Part shown: positions 1-8,348 of the stretch, one piece after another
Layout: every line of letters starts with the position of its first letter
How positions within the stretch are numbered: the stretch's first letter is position 1
From: Synechococcus sp. BO 8801
GTDB lineage: Bacteria; Cyanobacteriota; Cyanobacteriia; PCC-6307; Cyanobiaceae
Direction: 5' to 3'
Assembly (NCBI RefSeq): GCF_002252675.1
Contig: NZ_NQKY01000019.1
Coordinates: forward strand, 1-58,040
DNA: 58,040 nt
The notes under the pieces: model-generated
What the model was told of the DNA's origin: nothing
Seen by the model: only the letters and a program-made list of their open reading frames with translations
Databases searched by the model: none
Translations under genes and position numbers: made by a program

Positions 1-331
1 CTGGGGGCCTGGCCCTCTGCCAGGCGGGCCAGGCCCCCAGGAACGGCAGACGCCGCACGGGCCCGCCCCGGCGGCAACGCTCGGCGATCCGCGGCACGTC
101 CCGGCGCACATGGCTGCCGGGCAGGAGGAACAGGGGCACCAGGGCCAGGGGGGCGGCGGCGCTGCCGCGGGGGGCCTCCGGCGGCTCGCCCGCCGTCAGG
201 GCCTCCAGCCCCACCGGAGCGCCGCGCCCCGCCTCCAGCTCCCTGGCCAGGGCCTGCAGTTCGGCGGGGATGACGCCACCGGCACGGCCATGCACCACCA
301 GCAGAAGGGGGCTTGCGATGATCCCGGGCAT
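1..331 (-). CDS. cbiX: Sirohydrochlorin ferrochelatase (CbiX/SirB family), C-terminus cut by window edge
   Basis: The reverse strand reads from an ATG at 331 to the window edge without a stop (110 codons). It begins MPGIIASPLLLVVHGR, giving the N-terminal strand and the active-site His of the small CbiX/SirB chelatases. Further on it has PLFLLPGSHVRRDVP, the family's typical second motif (LPG.HVR.D.P). The known role is insertion of Fe2+ into sirohydrochlorin to make siroheme, the cofactor of the nitrite reductase NirA encoded at 8.3-9.9 kb, so its place at the edge of a nitrate cluster makes sense. It is divergent from the TrpD2-like gene with about 40 bp between starts. A cobalt chelatase role cannot be excluded. 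Confidence 0.8.
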   Translation of the reverse strand, partial: MPGIIASPLLLVVHGRAGGVIPAELQALARELEAGRGAPVGLEALTAGEPPEAPRGSAAAPLALVPLFLLPGSHVRRDVPRIAERCRRGGPVRRLPFLGAWPAWQRARPP

Positions 332-371
332 GCCCCTCACCCTAGGGATCACCGTAAGGAGGCCGCCGCGC

Positions 372-1535
372 ATGTCGACGCCGAGCCCCGGGGGGGAATG
401 GACGGCGCAGCGGCGGCAGGAGCGGGCGGAGGCCCAGGGGGCCGACCAGCGCCGCTTCCGCGAGCTGATCGCCGCCCTGGGCAGCGGCGAACGCAGCGGC
501 CGGGCCCTGAGCCGGGCCGAGGCCGGCGAAGCCCTCGATCACCTGCTCGACGGGCGCTGCACGGACGCCCAGGCCGGCGCCTTCCTGATCGCCCATCGCC
601 TGCGGCGGCCCGAGCCCCAGGAGCTGGCCGGCATGCTCGACAGCTACGCACGCCGCGGCCCGCGGCTGGCGGCGAGCCCCCGCCGGGTGCTGAGTTTCGG
701 CGTGCCCTTCGATGGCCGCAGCCGTTCCGCGCCGCTGCTGCCCCTGGTGGCCCTGCTGCTGCTGGCGGCGGGGGCCGGCGTGGTGGTGCACGGCGGCGAT
801 CCGATGCCGGTGAAGTACGGCCTCACCACCGCCGAGGCCCTGGCCGCCCTCGACCTCGACCGCCGCGGCCTCCCTTGGGACGCGGTGAACCGGCGCTTCG
901 CCGCGGAGGGGCTGGCCCTGCTGCACCAGCCGGCCCACTTCCCGGCGGCCGAGCGGCTGGTGACGCTGCGGGAGCAGGTCGGCAAGCGCCCGCCGGTCGC
1001 CACCCTGGAACTGCTCTGGAGCTGCCACCCCGGACCCCACCTGCAGGTCAGCGGCTTCGTCCACGCCCCCACCGAGCGGCTGGCCTCTGAGGCCCTCGCC
1101 GCCACGGGCCAGCACGATCTGCTGCTGATCAAGGGGATGGAGGGGGGCGTGGAGCTGCCCACCAACCGGGTGGCGATCGCCTCCCACCGGCAGGGGTCAG
1201 CGGCGGGTGACGCGGAGCGGCTGATCCTGCGGGCCCGCGACCACGGCCTGGGGGCCCCCGAGGTGCCGCTGGAGAGCGTGGCCCAGTGGCGGGGCCAGGC
1301 CCGGGAGGCCCTGACGGGCTCCGGACCCCTGCGGCCCGGACTGATCTGGAACGGTGGCTTCCTGCTCTGGCGCGCCGGGATCAGCGAGAGCCTCCAGGCG
1401 GGCCTGACCCGGGCGGAGCGGCTGCTGGAGGACGGGGCGGTGGAGGACCGGCGCCGCCAGCTGGCCGACGGGCTGGCCCTCAGAGCAGGGGATACCCCCC
1501 CAGCAGGGCGCCCACCCGATCCAGCAGGTTGTTGA
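372..1535 (+). CDS. TrpD2/YbiB-like protein (anthranilate phosphoribosyltransferase family), copy 1
   Basis: 387 residues. The start at 372 is chosen because a strong Shine-Dalgarno AAGGAGG (356-362) lies nine bases upstream. The fold is that of TrpD: an N-terminal helical domain followed by the nucleoside phosphorylase/phosphoribosyltransferase domain. The HGGDPMPVKYGLT stretch replaces the TrpD KHGNR...SGSAD segment, and the PRPP-binding GTGGD loop is replaced by FGVPFDGRSRSAP. It is therefore probably not the tryptophan enzyme. Members of this group (E. coli YbiB) are reported to bind nucleic acid, and no reaction is established. A clear paralog lies at 10196. The last 56 bp overlap the end of the convergent GATase gene, and the C-terminus runs about 20 residues past the point where copy 2 stops. 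Confidence 0.85.
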   Translation: MSTPSPGGEWTAQRRQERAEAQGADQRRFRELIAALGSGERSGRALSRAEAGEALDHLLDGRCTDAQAGAFLIAHRLRRPEPQELAGMLDSYARRGPRLAASPRRVLSFGVPFDGRSRSAPLLPLVALLLLAAGAGVVVHGGDPMPVKYGLTTAEALAALDLDRRGLPWDAVNRRFAAEGLALLHQPAHFPAAERLVTLREQVGKRPPVATLELLWSCHPGPHLQVSGFVHAPTERLASEALAATGQHDLLLIKGMEGGVELPTNRVAIASHRQGSAAGDAERLILRARDHGLGAPEVPLESVAQWRGQAREALTGSGPLRPGLIWNGGFLLWRAGISESLQAGLTRAERLLEDGAVEDRRRQLADGLALRAGDTPPAGRPPDPAGC

Positions 1536-2238
1536 TCAGCCGGCGCCCCAGGCGCTCCCCCTCCTCCCCCCAGCGCTCCCGGCCGGCCCTGATCTGCTCC
1601 ACCCCGTCGGGTCCGAGGGCCTGGCGCACGTAGTCGCCGTCCTCCTCGAGCCAGACCTCCAGGGCGGCGTCCGTCACCTCCGCGTGGAACTGGAGCCCGT
1701 GGGCGTGATGGCCGATGCGAAACATCTGTTCGGCGCAGAGGGGCGTTGACCCCAGCAGGGTGGCGGCGGCGGGCAGCCTGATCCGGTCCCCGTGCCAGTG
1801 GAGCGCCGGCAGGCCGGCCCCGAGCCCCGCCAGCACCGGTTCCTGACCCTCGGACCGTGTCCAGTCCACCGGCCCCCAGCCCACTTCGTAGGCCCGCACC
1901 GGCGGGTCCCCCGCCGTCAGCGGCACCACCTGCCCCCCGGCGGCGAAGGCCAGCAGCTGGGCCCCCAGGCACAGCCCCACCACCGGGCGCTCGCACGCCA
2001 GGCACTCCCGCAGCAGGGCCACCTCCGCCGCCAACCAGGGGAAGGACGGCGATCCGATGTCGCCCACCCCCATCGGTCCCCCCAGCACCAGCAGGGCCTG
2101 GTCGGCCCCGAGCCGGGGCATCGGCTCCCCCAGGTCGGGCCGGCAGACCGTCACTGCCCAGCCCCGGCGTCGGGCCTCCTCGCCGAAACGGCCCGGTCCT
2201 TCCCGCTCCAGGTGCTGGATCACCACCAGGTCAGTCAT
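1480..2238 (-). CDS. Type 1 glutamine amidotransferase (class I, GuaA-like)
   Basis: 252 residues from an ATG at 2238. The class I GATase triad is visible: the nucleophile elbow GLCLGAQLLA with the catalytic Cys, and His and Glu in LQFHAEVT. The oxyanion-side motif GGPMGVGD is also present. There is no synthetase domain, so this is a stand-alone amidotransferase or a gamma-glutamyl hydrolase-like enzyme of the kind often annotated 'GMP synthase-related'. The substrate is unknown. Its 3' end overlaps the convergent TrpD2 gene by 56 bp. A nitrogen-related role is suggested only by the neighbourhood. Confidence 0.85.
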   Translation of the reverse strand: MTDLVVIQHLEREGPGRFGEEARRRGWAVTVCRPDLGEPMPRLGADQALLVLGGPMGVGDIGSPSFPWLAAEVALLRECLACERPVVGLCLGAQLLAFAAGGQVVPLTAGDPPVRAYEVGWGPVDWTRSEGQEPVLAGLGAGLPALHWHGDRIRLPAAATLLGSTPLCAEQMFRIGHHAHGLQFHAEVTDAALEVWLEEDGDYVRQALGPDGVEQIRAGRERWGEEGERLGRRLINNLLDRVGALLGGYPLL

Positions 2239-2301
2239 GGGTGGGCAGGACGGCGATGGGAGCCCCAGCATGGGGGCGTCCGCCGCTCCGGGCCAGGTTC
2301 C

Positions 2302-2523
2302 ATGGGCAGCGATCCCAGCCTCCGCCAGTTCCTGACGTTGGTGATCGGGTCGATCGGGCTGGGCTACGTCCTCTATGGCCGCAAGCAGGCCCATGCGGTG
2401 GCCCTGGGCAGTGGCGTGCTGCTGGTGGTGGTTCCCTACGGCATCAGCCACCTGCCGGCCCTGGTGGTCATCGCCCTGCTGCTGATGGTGCTTCCATTTC
2501 TTCTGCACCGCTTCCTCGTCTGA
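2302..2523 (+). CDS. Small two-helix membrane protein
   Basis: 73 residues starting MGSDPSLRQF at 2302. Two hydrophobic segments are seen, at about residues 9-24 and 35-70, the second long enough for one or two spans. A short basic loop (GRKQAH) lies between them. It resembles small conserved membrane proteins common in picocyanobacteria, and no function can be assigned. It is three bases upstream of the DUF924 gene and likely cotranscribed with it. The short length and lack of a strong ribosome site leave the start slightly uncertain. Confidence 0.65.
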   Translation: MGSDPSLRQFLTLVIGSIGLGYVLYGRKQAHAVALGSGVLLVVVPYGISHLPALVVIALLLMVLPFLLHRFLV

Positions 2524-2526
2524 GCC

Positions 2527-3072
2527 ATGCCGACGCCGCAGGAGGTGCTGCACTTCTGGTTTCAGGAGACGCCCTCCTCCGCCTGGTTCCGACCCGGTCC
2601 CGACCGCGACCGGATCGTGCGGGAACGGTTCGGGGCCCTCACCGACCAGGCCCTGGCCGGCAACCGGGCCGCCTGGGGCGAGAGCGCCGTGGACGCCCTG
2701 GCCCTGCTGCTGGTGCTCGACCAGTTCCCCCGTCAGATCTGGCGCGACCAGGCCCGCGCCTTCGCTGGCGATGGGCAGGCCCTGGCCCTGACGCTGCGGG
2801 CCGTGGAGGCGGGCTGGGTGGAGGCGGAGCCGGCACCGGAACGGCGGCCGTTCTGGCTGATGCCCCTGATGCACAGCGAGGATCTGGCGGTGCAGGAGCT
2901 GGGTCTGCCCCTGTTCGAGCGCCACACCGACGCCCGCACCAGCGAGTTCGCCCGCCGTCACCATGCGGTGATCGCCCGCTTCGGCCGCTTCCCCCACCGC
3001 AACCAGATCCTCGGGCGGCCAAGCAGCCCTGAGGAACGGGTGTTCCTGCAGCAGCCCGGCTCCCGCTTCTGA
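2527..3072 (+). CDS. DUF924 family protein
   Basis: 181 residues. The DUF924 family signature runs through the whole length: the N-terminal VLHFWFQ, the central LLLVLDQFPRQIWRD and the C-terminal RHHAVIARFGRFPHRNQILGR. These all-alpha proteins have a TPR-like fold and no established biochemical role. The gene sits three bases after the small membrane protein and eight bases before the MpaB-like gene, suggesting a four-gene transcript from about 2302 to 7179. The length is typical of the family. Confidence 0.85.
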   Translation: MPTPQEVLHFWFQETPSSAWFRPGPDRDRIVRERFGALTDQALAGNRAAWGESAVDALALLLVLDQFPRQIWRDQARAFAGDGQALALTLRAVEAGWVEAEPAPERRPFWLMPLMHSEDLAVQELGLPLFERHTDARTSEFARRHHAVIARFGRFPHRNQILGRPSSPEERVFLQQPGSRF

Positions 3073-3080
3073 GGCCCCCG

Positions 3081-4178
3081 ATGCGCTCCCCCACCGACCC
3101 TGCCGCCGACGCCGACGCCGACACGACCCTGCGGGCCGCCGAAGCCACCGCCCACCGGCTGGCAGGCGAGCTGTTTCCCTGGGACCTCACCCGGGCCCTG
3201 GAGCTGGCCCTGCTCAAGACCTTCTGCGTGCCCTCCATCTCCGGGCTGCTGGCCCGCACCGGGGAATTCGAGCAACGACCCCGCAAGCGCTACGACGACA
3301 CCGGGCTGATGGTGGCCGAACTGCTGCGCCATGGCCTGGACAGCCCGGCCGGGGCCGCGGTGATCGAGCGCATGAACCGCATCCACGGCCACTACGCGAT
3401 CGGCAACGACGATTTCCTCTACGTGCTCTCCACCTTCGTGGCCGAGCCGATCCGCTGGCTGGCCCGCTACGGCTGGCGGCCCCTGACCCCCCTGGAACAG
3501 GAGCACCTGTTCCTGTTCTGGCGCGGGGTGGGCGAGCGGATGGGCATCGCGGCCCTGCCACCCAGCCTGGCGGACCTGCTGGCCCTGAACGAACGGGTGG
3601 AGCGGGAGGCCTTCGCCCCGGCGGCCACCAACCGGCGCATCGCCGACGCCACCCTGGCCATGCTCCTGGCCGACTGGCCCGCCGCCCTGCGCCCCGCCCT
3701 GCGGCGGGGTCTGCTGGGCCTGCTGGACCGCCAGACCTGCGCCGCCCTGGGCTGGAGCACCGCGCCCGACTGGCTGCAGGCGCTGGTACTGCAGGCCCTG
3801 CGGGCCCGCAGCCGGGCCGCCGCCCTGGTGGCCGGAGGCCGCGCACGCCTGGGCAGGCCAGCCCCCGCCCGCTTCTATTCCCAGCAGCCCACCCCCAGCT
3901 ACGGCGCCACGTTCCGGCTCGAGCAGCTGGGGCCGCCGCCGCTGCTGGCGAATCTGGCGCTGCCCGCCCCACCGGCCCTGGCTAAGCAGGAGGGACAGCC
4001 TCCCTCCCGCCAGCCCATGGCCGCCCCCTTCCAGTCCCCCCACTTCGCCCTCGTGCGCACGGAGGATGGCTGGATCCTCGAGGCCCGCGTCACCAAGGAT
4101 CTGGAGGGCGACTGGCTGCTGAGCCGCCACGAGCTGGAGGAGCTGCACGGACTGCTGGAACGGGTGATCGCCTCCTGA
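3081..4178 (+). CDS. MpaB-like oxygenase (DUF2236, rubber-oxygenase catalytic domain)
   Basis: 365 residues. The family core RKRYDDTGLMVAEL...RMNRIHGHYAIGNDDFLYVLSTFV (about residues 72-125) matches the heme-binding helical domain of the MpaB/latex-clearing-protein superfamily. The later segment WLARYGWRPLTPLEQEHLFLFW is also typical. Some members cleave C=C bonds of isoprenoids with a b-type heme. The substrate here is unknown, and an isoprenoid or carotenoid breakdown role would be inference. The last 40 residues (from about 325) form a short extra C-terminal element ending in a helix rich in Glu/Leu. No signal peptide is seen. Confidence 0.75.
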   Translation: MRSPTDPAADADADTTLRAAEATAHRLAGELFPWDLTRALELALLKTFCVPSISGLLARTGEFEQRPRKRYDDTGLMVAELLRHGLDSPAGAAVIERMNRIHGHYAIGNDDFLYVLSTFVAEPIRWLARYGWRPLTPLEQEHLFLFWRGVGERMGIAALPPSLADLLALNERVEREAFAPAATNRRIADATLAMLLADWPAALRPALRRGLLGLLDRQTCAALGWSTAPDWLQALVLQALRARSRAAALVAGGRARLGRPAPARFYSQQPTPSYGATFRLEQLGPPPLLANLALPAPPALAKQEGQPPSRQPMAAPFQSPHFALVRTEDGWILEARVTKDLEGDWLLSRHELEELHGLLERVIAS

Positions 4179-4201
4179 CTCCCGCCACTCCCCCCGATCC
4201 G

Positions 4202-5578
4202 GTGGTCCCGGACCAGCCCGCGACCGCCCAGACCCCGGGCCGCCTGCTCAACGTGCTCGGGGTGACCTTCGGCATCGCCGGCGCCGTGGGCGGCACCATC
4301 GGCGCCGGCATCCTGCGCACCCCTGGCCTGGTGGCGGCCCAGCTGGGCAGCGGCCCCTGGGTGGTGGCGGCCTGGCTGGCCGGCGGCCTCTACGCCCTGC
4401 TCGGCGCCATCGCCGTGGCGGAGCTGGGGGCCAGCCTGCCCCTGGCCGGCGGCTGGTACGTCTACGCCCGGCGCTGCTTCGGCGATGCCGCCGGCTTCAC
4501 CGTGGGCTGGATGGACTGGATCGGCCACTGCACCGGCATCGCCTGGGTGGCGGTCACCATCGGCGACTACGCGCTGTTCCTGGTGCCAGGCCTGGAGCTG
4601 CCCGGGAAGCTGGTGGGGCTGGGGGTGGTGGCCCTGTTCACCCTCATCCAGCTGCTGGGGGTGGAGGCCGGCAGCGGCAGCCAGAAGCTGCTGAGCCTGG
4701 CCAAGGCGACCGCCTTCCTGGCGGTGGTGGCGGCCTGCTTCCTGCTGGGAGGCCCCGACAGCCGCGCCGCCGCCAGCGCGGCGATCCCCACCGCCGCCAC
4801 GGCCCTGGCCACCCCGGCGGGCTGGACGGGGATGGCGGTGGCGTTGGTGTTCTCCCTGCAGGCGATCGTCACCACCTACGACGGCTGGCACAGCCCCATT
4901 TATTTCTCCGAGGAGTTCAGCGAACCCCAGGAGGACCTGCCCCGCTCCCTGATCGGCGGCGTGCTGGCCGTGATCGCCATTTACACCCTGTTCAACCTGG
5001 CCCTGCTGCGGGTGCTGCCCCTGAAGGTGATCGCCGTCTCCAGCCTGCCGGTGGCGGACGCGGCCGCCCTGCTGTTCGGCGCCTTCGGCGGCCAGGCGAT
5101 CACCGTGCTGGCGCTGCTGTCCCTGGCGGGCCTGATCAACGCCTCGATCATGGGCGCGCCGCGCATCCTCTACGGCCTCAGCCGGGACAGGCTGTTCAGC
5201 CCCCTGGTCGACCGGGTGAACAGGGGCGGCACCCCCACCGTGGCCCTGGTGCTCACCAGTCTGGCCTCGGCCCTGCTGGTGCTCTGCGGCGACTTCACGA
5301 TCCTGCTCGGGCTGGCCGCGTTCCTCTACGTGAGCCTCTACCTGGTGGGGATCGTCTGCCTGTTCGTGCTGCGCCACCGGGAGCCGGAGCGGCCACGGCC
5401 GTTCAAGGCCTGGGGCCACCCGTGGAGCACCGCCATCGTGTTGGTGGGATCGATCGCCTTTCTGGTGGGCGCCCTGCTCAACGACACCGCCAACAGCGGC
5501 TGGGCCCTGCTGCTGATCGGCGTCAGCGTGCCGGTGTTCCAGGCCACCCGGGCCCTGACGCCGGCCGAAGCCCCATGA
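4202..5578 (+). CDS. APC-family amino acid permease
   Basis: 458 residues from a GTG start at 4202. About twelve hydrophobic segments run through the protein. TM1 carries the APC superfamily motif GGTIGAGILRTPG, the unwound-helix substrate site of LeuT-fold transporters. The stop overlaps the next start as ATGA (5575-5578), so the permease and the betaine-type ABC fusion are translationally coupled. The substrate cannot be read from the sequence; amino acid or polyamine import is the family norm. Coupling to an osmoprotectant-type transporter gene hints at compatible-solute or amino-betaine uptake, which is inference. Confidence 0.85.
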   Translation: MVPDQPATAQTPGRLLNVLGVTFGIAGAVGGTIGAGILRTPGLVAAQLGSGPWVVAAWLAGGLYALLGAIAVAELGASLPLAGGWYVYARRCFGDAAGFTVGWMDWIGHCTGIAWVAVTIGDYALFLVPGLELPGKLVGLGVVALFTLIQLLGVEAGSGSQKLLSLAKATAFLAVVAACFLLGGPDSRAAASAAIPTAATALATPAGWTGMAVALVFSLQAIVTTYDGWHSPIYFSEEFSEPQEDLPRSLIGGVLAVIAIYTLFNLALLRVLPLKVIAVSSLPVADAAALLFGAFGGQAITVLALLSLAGLINASIMGAPRILYGLSRDRLFSPLVDRVNRGGTPTVALVLTSLASALLVLCGDFTILLGLAAFLYVSLYLVGIVCLFVLRHREPERPRPFKAWGHPWSTAIVLVGSIAFLVGALLNDTANSGWALLLIGVSVPVFQATRALTPAEAP

Positions 5579-7179
5579 CCTCGCGGTGGCCGCCGGCCTG
5601 GTGGGACGGCGCCCTGGCGGGGGAGATCCTGCAGCGCAGCGGCGAGCACCTGCTGCTGGTGGGCACCGCCATCGGCCTGGCCCTGGCCATCAGCCTGCCG
5701 CTGGGCCTGTGGATCAGCCGCCGGCCCCGCTGGGCCGGGCCCGTCCTGGCGGTGGCCAGCACCGTCCAGACGGTGCCGAGCCTGGCGATCTTCGGCCTGC
5801 TGCTCACCGTGCCGCTGCTGGGGGGGATCGGCACCACCCCGGCGATCGTGGCCCTCACCCTTTACGCCCTGCTGCCCCTGCTGCGGGGCCTGGTCACCGG
5901 CCTGGCCCAGGTGCCTCCGGGGCTGAAGCAGGCCGGCCATGCCCTCGGCCTCAGCGAGCGTCAGGTGCTGCTGCACGTGGAGCTGCCCCTGGCCCTGCCC
6001 ACCCTGATGGCCGGCCTGCGGGTGGCCACGGTGATCGACGTGGGGGTGGCCACGATCGCCGCCGCCATCGGCGCCGGCGGCCTGGGGGTGTTCATCTTCC
6101 GGGGCATCGCCACGGTGAACAACGGCCTGATCCTGGCCGGGGCCCTGCCGGCCGCCGCCATCGCCCTGCTCGCCGACGGCGGCCTGGGGTGGCTGGAACG
6201 GCGGCTGGCCCAGCCCCGCGCCAAGGGCCCCAGCGGCGGGCGGCGACGGCTGCTGCGGCTCGCCTGGGGCCTGGCGGGACTGGCCCTGGGGGCCGTGCTG
6301 GCGCTGAAGCTGCTGCCGGCCGCCGGCGCCGGCACGGTGCGGATCGGCAGCAAGAGCTTCACCGAGCAGCTGATCCTGGGGGAACTGCTGGCCCAGCAGA
6401 TCGAGGCCGCCACCCCGTTGAACGTGAAGCGGGACTTCGGCCTGGGGGGCACCGGCCTGATCCACGCCGCCGTGCGCAGCGGCCGCATCGACGGCTATGT
6501 GGAGTACACCGGCACCGCCTGGACCACGCTTCTTAGCCAGCCCCCTCCGCCGCCGGACACGCCCGATCCGGCGCGGGAGGTGTTCGAGGAGACGCGCCGG
6601 CTCTATGGCGAGCGCTTCGGGCTCACCGTGTTCCCCTCCCTGGGCTTCGAGAACAGCTTCGCGATCCTGGTGCGCCGATCCGAGGCCCGGCAGCTGGGGA
6701 TCGCCACGATCAGCGAGGCGGCCCCCCACACCCCCGGCTGGCGGGCGGGCTTCGGCTACGAGTTCCTCAACCGCCCCGACGGCTTCGCCGGCCTGGCCCA
6801 GCGTTACGGGCTGCGCTTCGCCCAGCCGCCCGAGGCCATGGATCTGGGCCTCACCTACCGCGCCCTGGCCGAGGGGCGCGTCGACCTGATCGCCGGCGAC
6901 ACCACCAACGGCCTGATCCCCGCCCTCGACCTGCAGCAGCTGCGGGACGACCGCCACTACTTCCCCCCCTACGACGCGGTGCCCGTGTTCAACGCGGCGA
7001 CGCTGCGACGGCGCCCGGAGCTGGTGCCGGTGATCGAGGCGCTGGCCGGCCGGATCCCCGCCGCCACCATGCAGCGCCTCAATGCCCAGGTCGACCTCGA
7101 CGGCCTGGACGTGGCCGAGGTGGTGCGCCGCTGGCGCCTTCAGGAGGCCGGCGCGGCCGGAGCCGAGGGCGACTCCTGA
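5575..7179 (+). CDS. OpuB/EgtU-type ABC permease fused to substrate-binding domain
   Basis: 534 residues. Residues 1 to about 210 are an ABC inner-membrane permease with the EAA-loop region (GLSERQVLLHVELPLALPTLMAGL). After another TM segment (about 225-245) comes an OpuAC-type periplasmic binding domain starting VRIGSKSFTEQLILGELLAQ, a segment characteristic of glycine betaine/choline/ergothioneine binders. Such fusions (OpuABC, EgtU) normally work with an ATPase, and none lies beside it here. The gene overlaps the APC permease upstream by 4 bp, and its last 40 bp overlap the convergent universal stress gene. Osmoprotectant uptake is the default call. An aromatic-cage check would be needed to separate betaine from other trimethylated amines. 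Confidence 0.85.
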   Translation: MTSRWPPAWWDGALAGEILQRSGEHLLLVGTAIGLALAISLPLGLWISRRPRWAGPVLAVASTVQTVPSLAIFGLLLTVPLLGGIGTTPAIVALTLYALLPLLRGLVTGLAQVPPGLKQAGHALGLSERQVLLHVELPLALPTLMAGLRVATVIDVGVATIAAAIGAGGLGVFIFRGIATVNNGLILAGALPAAAIALLADGGLGWLERRLAQPRAKGPSGGRRRLLRLAWGLAGLALGAVLALKLLPAAGAGTVRIGSKSFTEQLILGELLAQQIEAATPLNVKRDFGLGGTGLIHAAVRSGRIDGYVEYTGTAWTTLLSQPPPPPDTPDPAREVFEETRRLYGERFGLTVFPSLGFENSFAILVRRSEARQLGIATISEAAPHTPGWRAGFGYEFLNRPDGFAGLAQRYGLRFAQPPEAMDLGLTYRALAEGRVDLIAGDTTNGLIPALDLQQLRDDRHYFPPYDAVPVFNAATLRRRPELVPVIEALAGRIPAATMQRLNAQVDLDGLDVAEVVRRWRLQEAGAAGAEGDS

Positions 7180-7658
7180 CCGTTGCCGGCGGCGGGCCCG
7201 GGGCGCCGGAACACCAGCACCGGCAACTCGGTGTGGGTCAGCACCCGCTGGGTCTCGCTGCCCAGCAGCAGCCCTGCGAGGCCGCGGCGGCCATGGGAGG
7301 CCATGAAGATCAGGTCGCAGCCGTGGCGGGTGGCGGCGTCGATGATCGCCTCGTAGACGACCGGATGCTCACCGATGGCGGTGTCGCAGGGGACCCCGGC
7401 CTCCTCGGCCAGGGCCCTGGCCCGCCCCAGCAGCTCGTCGGCATAGGACCGCTCCGCCTGGGTGAACTGCTCCACCACGGCCGGATCGAGCAGCACCGGA
7501 TCGCCATAGAGGGAGCCCTGGGGCGGCATCGCCAGGTTGGCGAGCACGTGCAGGAAGGTGATGGTGGCCCCCGATTCCTGGGCAAAGCTCACCGCCCGGC
7601 GGATCGTGCCGTCGGAAAGATCGGAGCCGTCGGTGGGCACCAGCAGGTGACGGAACAT
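7140..7658 (-). CDS. Universal stress protein, UspA family
   Basis: 172 residues, starting MFRHLLVPTDGSDLSD. The ATP-binding signature G-x2-G-x9-G(S/T) is present as HGRRGLAGLLLGSETQ, so this is probably an ATP-binding-type Usp. An Ala/Pro-rich tail of about 20 residues follows, and its coding bases overlap the convergent ABC fusion gene by 40 bp. It lies 30 bp downstream of the HEAT-like ORFs and could be the last gene of a nirA-led transcript. Confidence 0.9.
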   Translation of the reverse strand: MFRHLLVPTDGSDLSDGTIRRAVSFAQESGATITFLHVLANLAMPPQGSLYGDPVLLDPAVVEQFTQAERSYADELLGRARALAEEAGVPCDTAIGEHPVVYEAIIDAATRHGCDLIFMASHGRRGLAGLLLGSETQRVLTHTELPVLVFRRPGPAAGNGQESPSAPAAPAS

Positions 7659-7688
7659 CGGCCTCGCCTCACGCGCGCTGGGGTGCGC

Positions 7689-8123
7689 TCATGATCGCCC
7701 GGCCGCCAGGCGCCGCTCCACGCGCCGCGCCAGCTCCGGGTCCAGGCGGCGGCGATCCAGGGCGGCCAGGTCCTCCCCTCCCCCCGGCAGGCGTGCCAGC
7801 AGATCCACGGCCGTGGCGGCCAGGGCGGGGTCCAGATCCCCCACAAGGGCGCCGAGCGCCTGCCGCAGGGGGAGCGGCGGCCAGACCCCGAGCCCCACGG
7901 CCAGGCCCTCCAGGGCGGCCCGGCGCCGTTGCAGCGGCAAGGGGGCCAGAGCCTGGTCCCGCAGCAGGGGGAAATCGTCCGGGTGGCGCTGATGGCCCAG
8001 CAGGGGCAGCAGGAGCACGGCCCGTGCCGCCGCTGCCGAGCCGTCGGCGGGGGAGGCGGCGGACGGTGCCAGGGCCTGCCGCAGCAGGGTGCGGCAGCGG
8101 GGATCGCGGTGGCGGCCGATCAC
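7689..8123 (-). CDS. HEAT-repeat-like protein, C-terminal part
   Basis: 144 residues from a GTG at 8123. The sequence is built of short alpha-helical Leu/Ala-rich units such as AVLLLPLLGHQRHPDDFPLLRDQALAPLPLQRRRAALEGL, like the HEAT/PBS-lyase-type repeats of bilin lyase relatives and scaffold proteins. The GTG start overlaps the TGA of the preceding ORF as GTGA. Upstream of the GTG this frame already reads ADPALLA, which looks like a natural continuation of the preceding helix. I therefore suspect one original gene broken by an indel near 8130. The function is unknown, and its position after nirA suggests a role linked to nitrite reductase. Confidence 0.5.
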   Translation of the reverse strand: MIGRHRDPRCRTLLRQALAPSAASPADGSAAAARAVLLLPLLGHQRHPDDFPLLRDQALAPLPLQRRRAALEGLAVGLGVWPPLPLRQALGALVGDLDPALAATAVDLLARLPGGGEDLAALDRRRLDPELARRVERRLAAGRS

Positions 8124-8341
8124 GGCCAGCAGGGCGGGGTCGGCGGCGGGCCATCGAGCCGCTCGGCCAGGGCGGCGAGCAGGTCAGGGGCGGGCCGCAG
8201 CGATCCCGCCTCCACCGCCTGCAGCCAGGGCTCCAGGTCGAGGTCCCGGGCCCGCCGCAGGCCCTGCAGCCAGGGCCAGCGCTCGGGTCTGCCGCCGGCC
8301 GGCAGCGCCCGGGGCTCCCAGGAGGCGCGGGCGGCCGTCAC
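8120..8341 (-). CDS. HEAT-repeat-like protein, N-terminal part (probably split by frameshift)
   Basis: 73 codons from a GTG at 8341, starting eight bases after the nirA stop. It reads TAARASWEPRALPAGG, then helical segments ending LLAALAERLDG. The last dozen residues (PPPTPPCWP) look out of frame: a one-base shift in the run around 8130-8140 would continue as ADPALLAVIGRHRDP into the downstream ORF. Either these are two coupled genes with a GTGA overlap, or one roughly 215-residue HEAT-like gene that is frameshifted or miscalled in a GC run. Confidence 0.45.
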   Translation of the reverse strand: MTAARASWEPRALPAGGRPERWPWLQGLRRARDLDLEPWLQAVEAGSLRPAPDLLAALAERLDGPPPTPPCWP

Positions 8342-8348
8342 GGGGCGC

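Noticed and set aside
644..2005. Long minus-strand open frame over the TrpD2 gene
   Set aside because: Arg/Gly/Pro-rich shadow translation of GC-rich coding DNA; the real genes explain the region.
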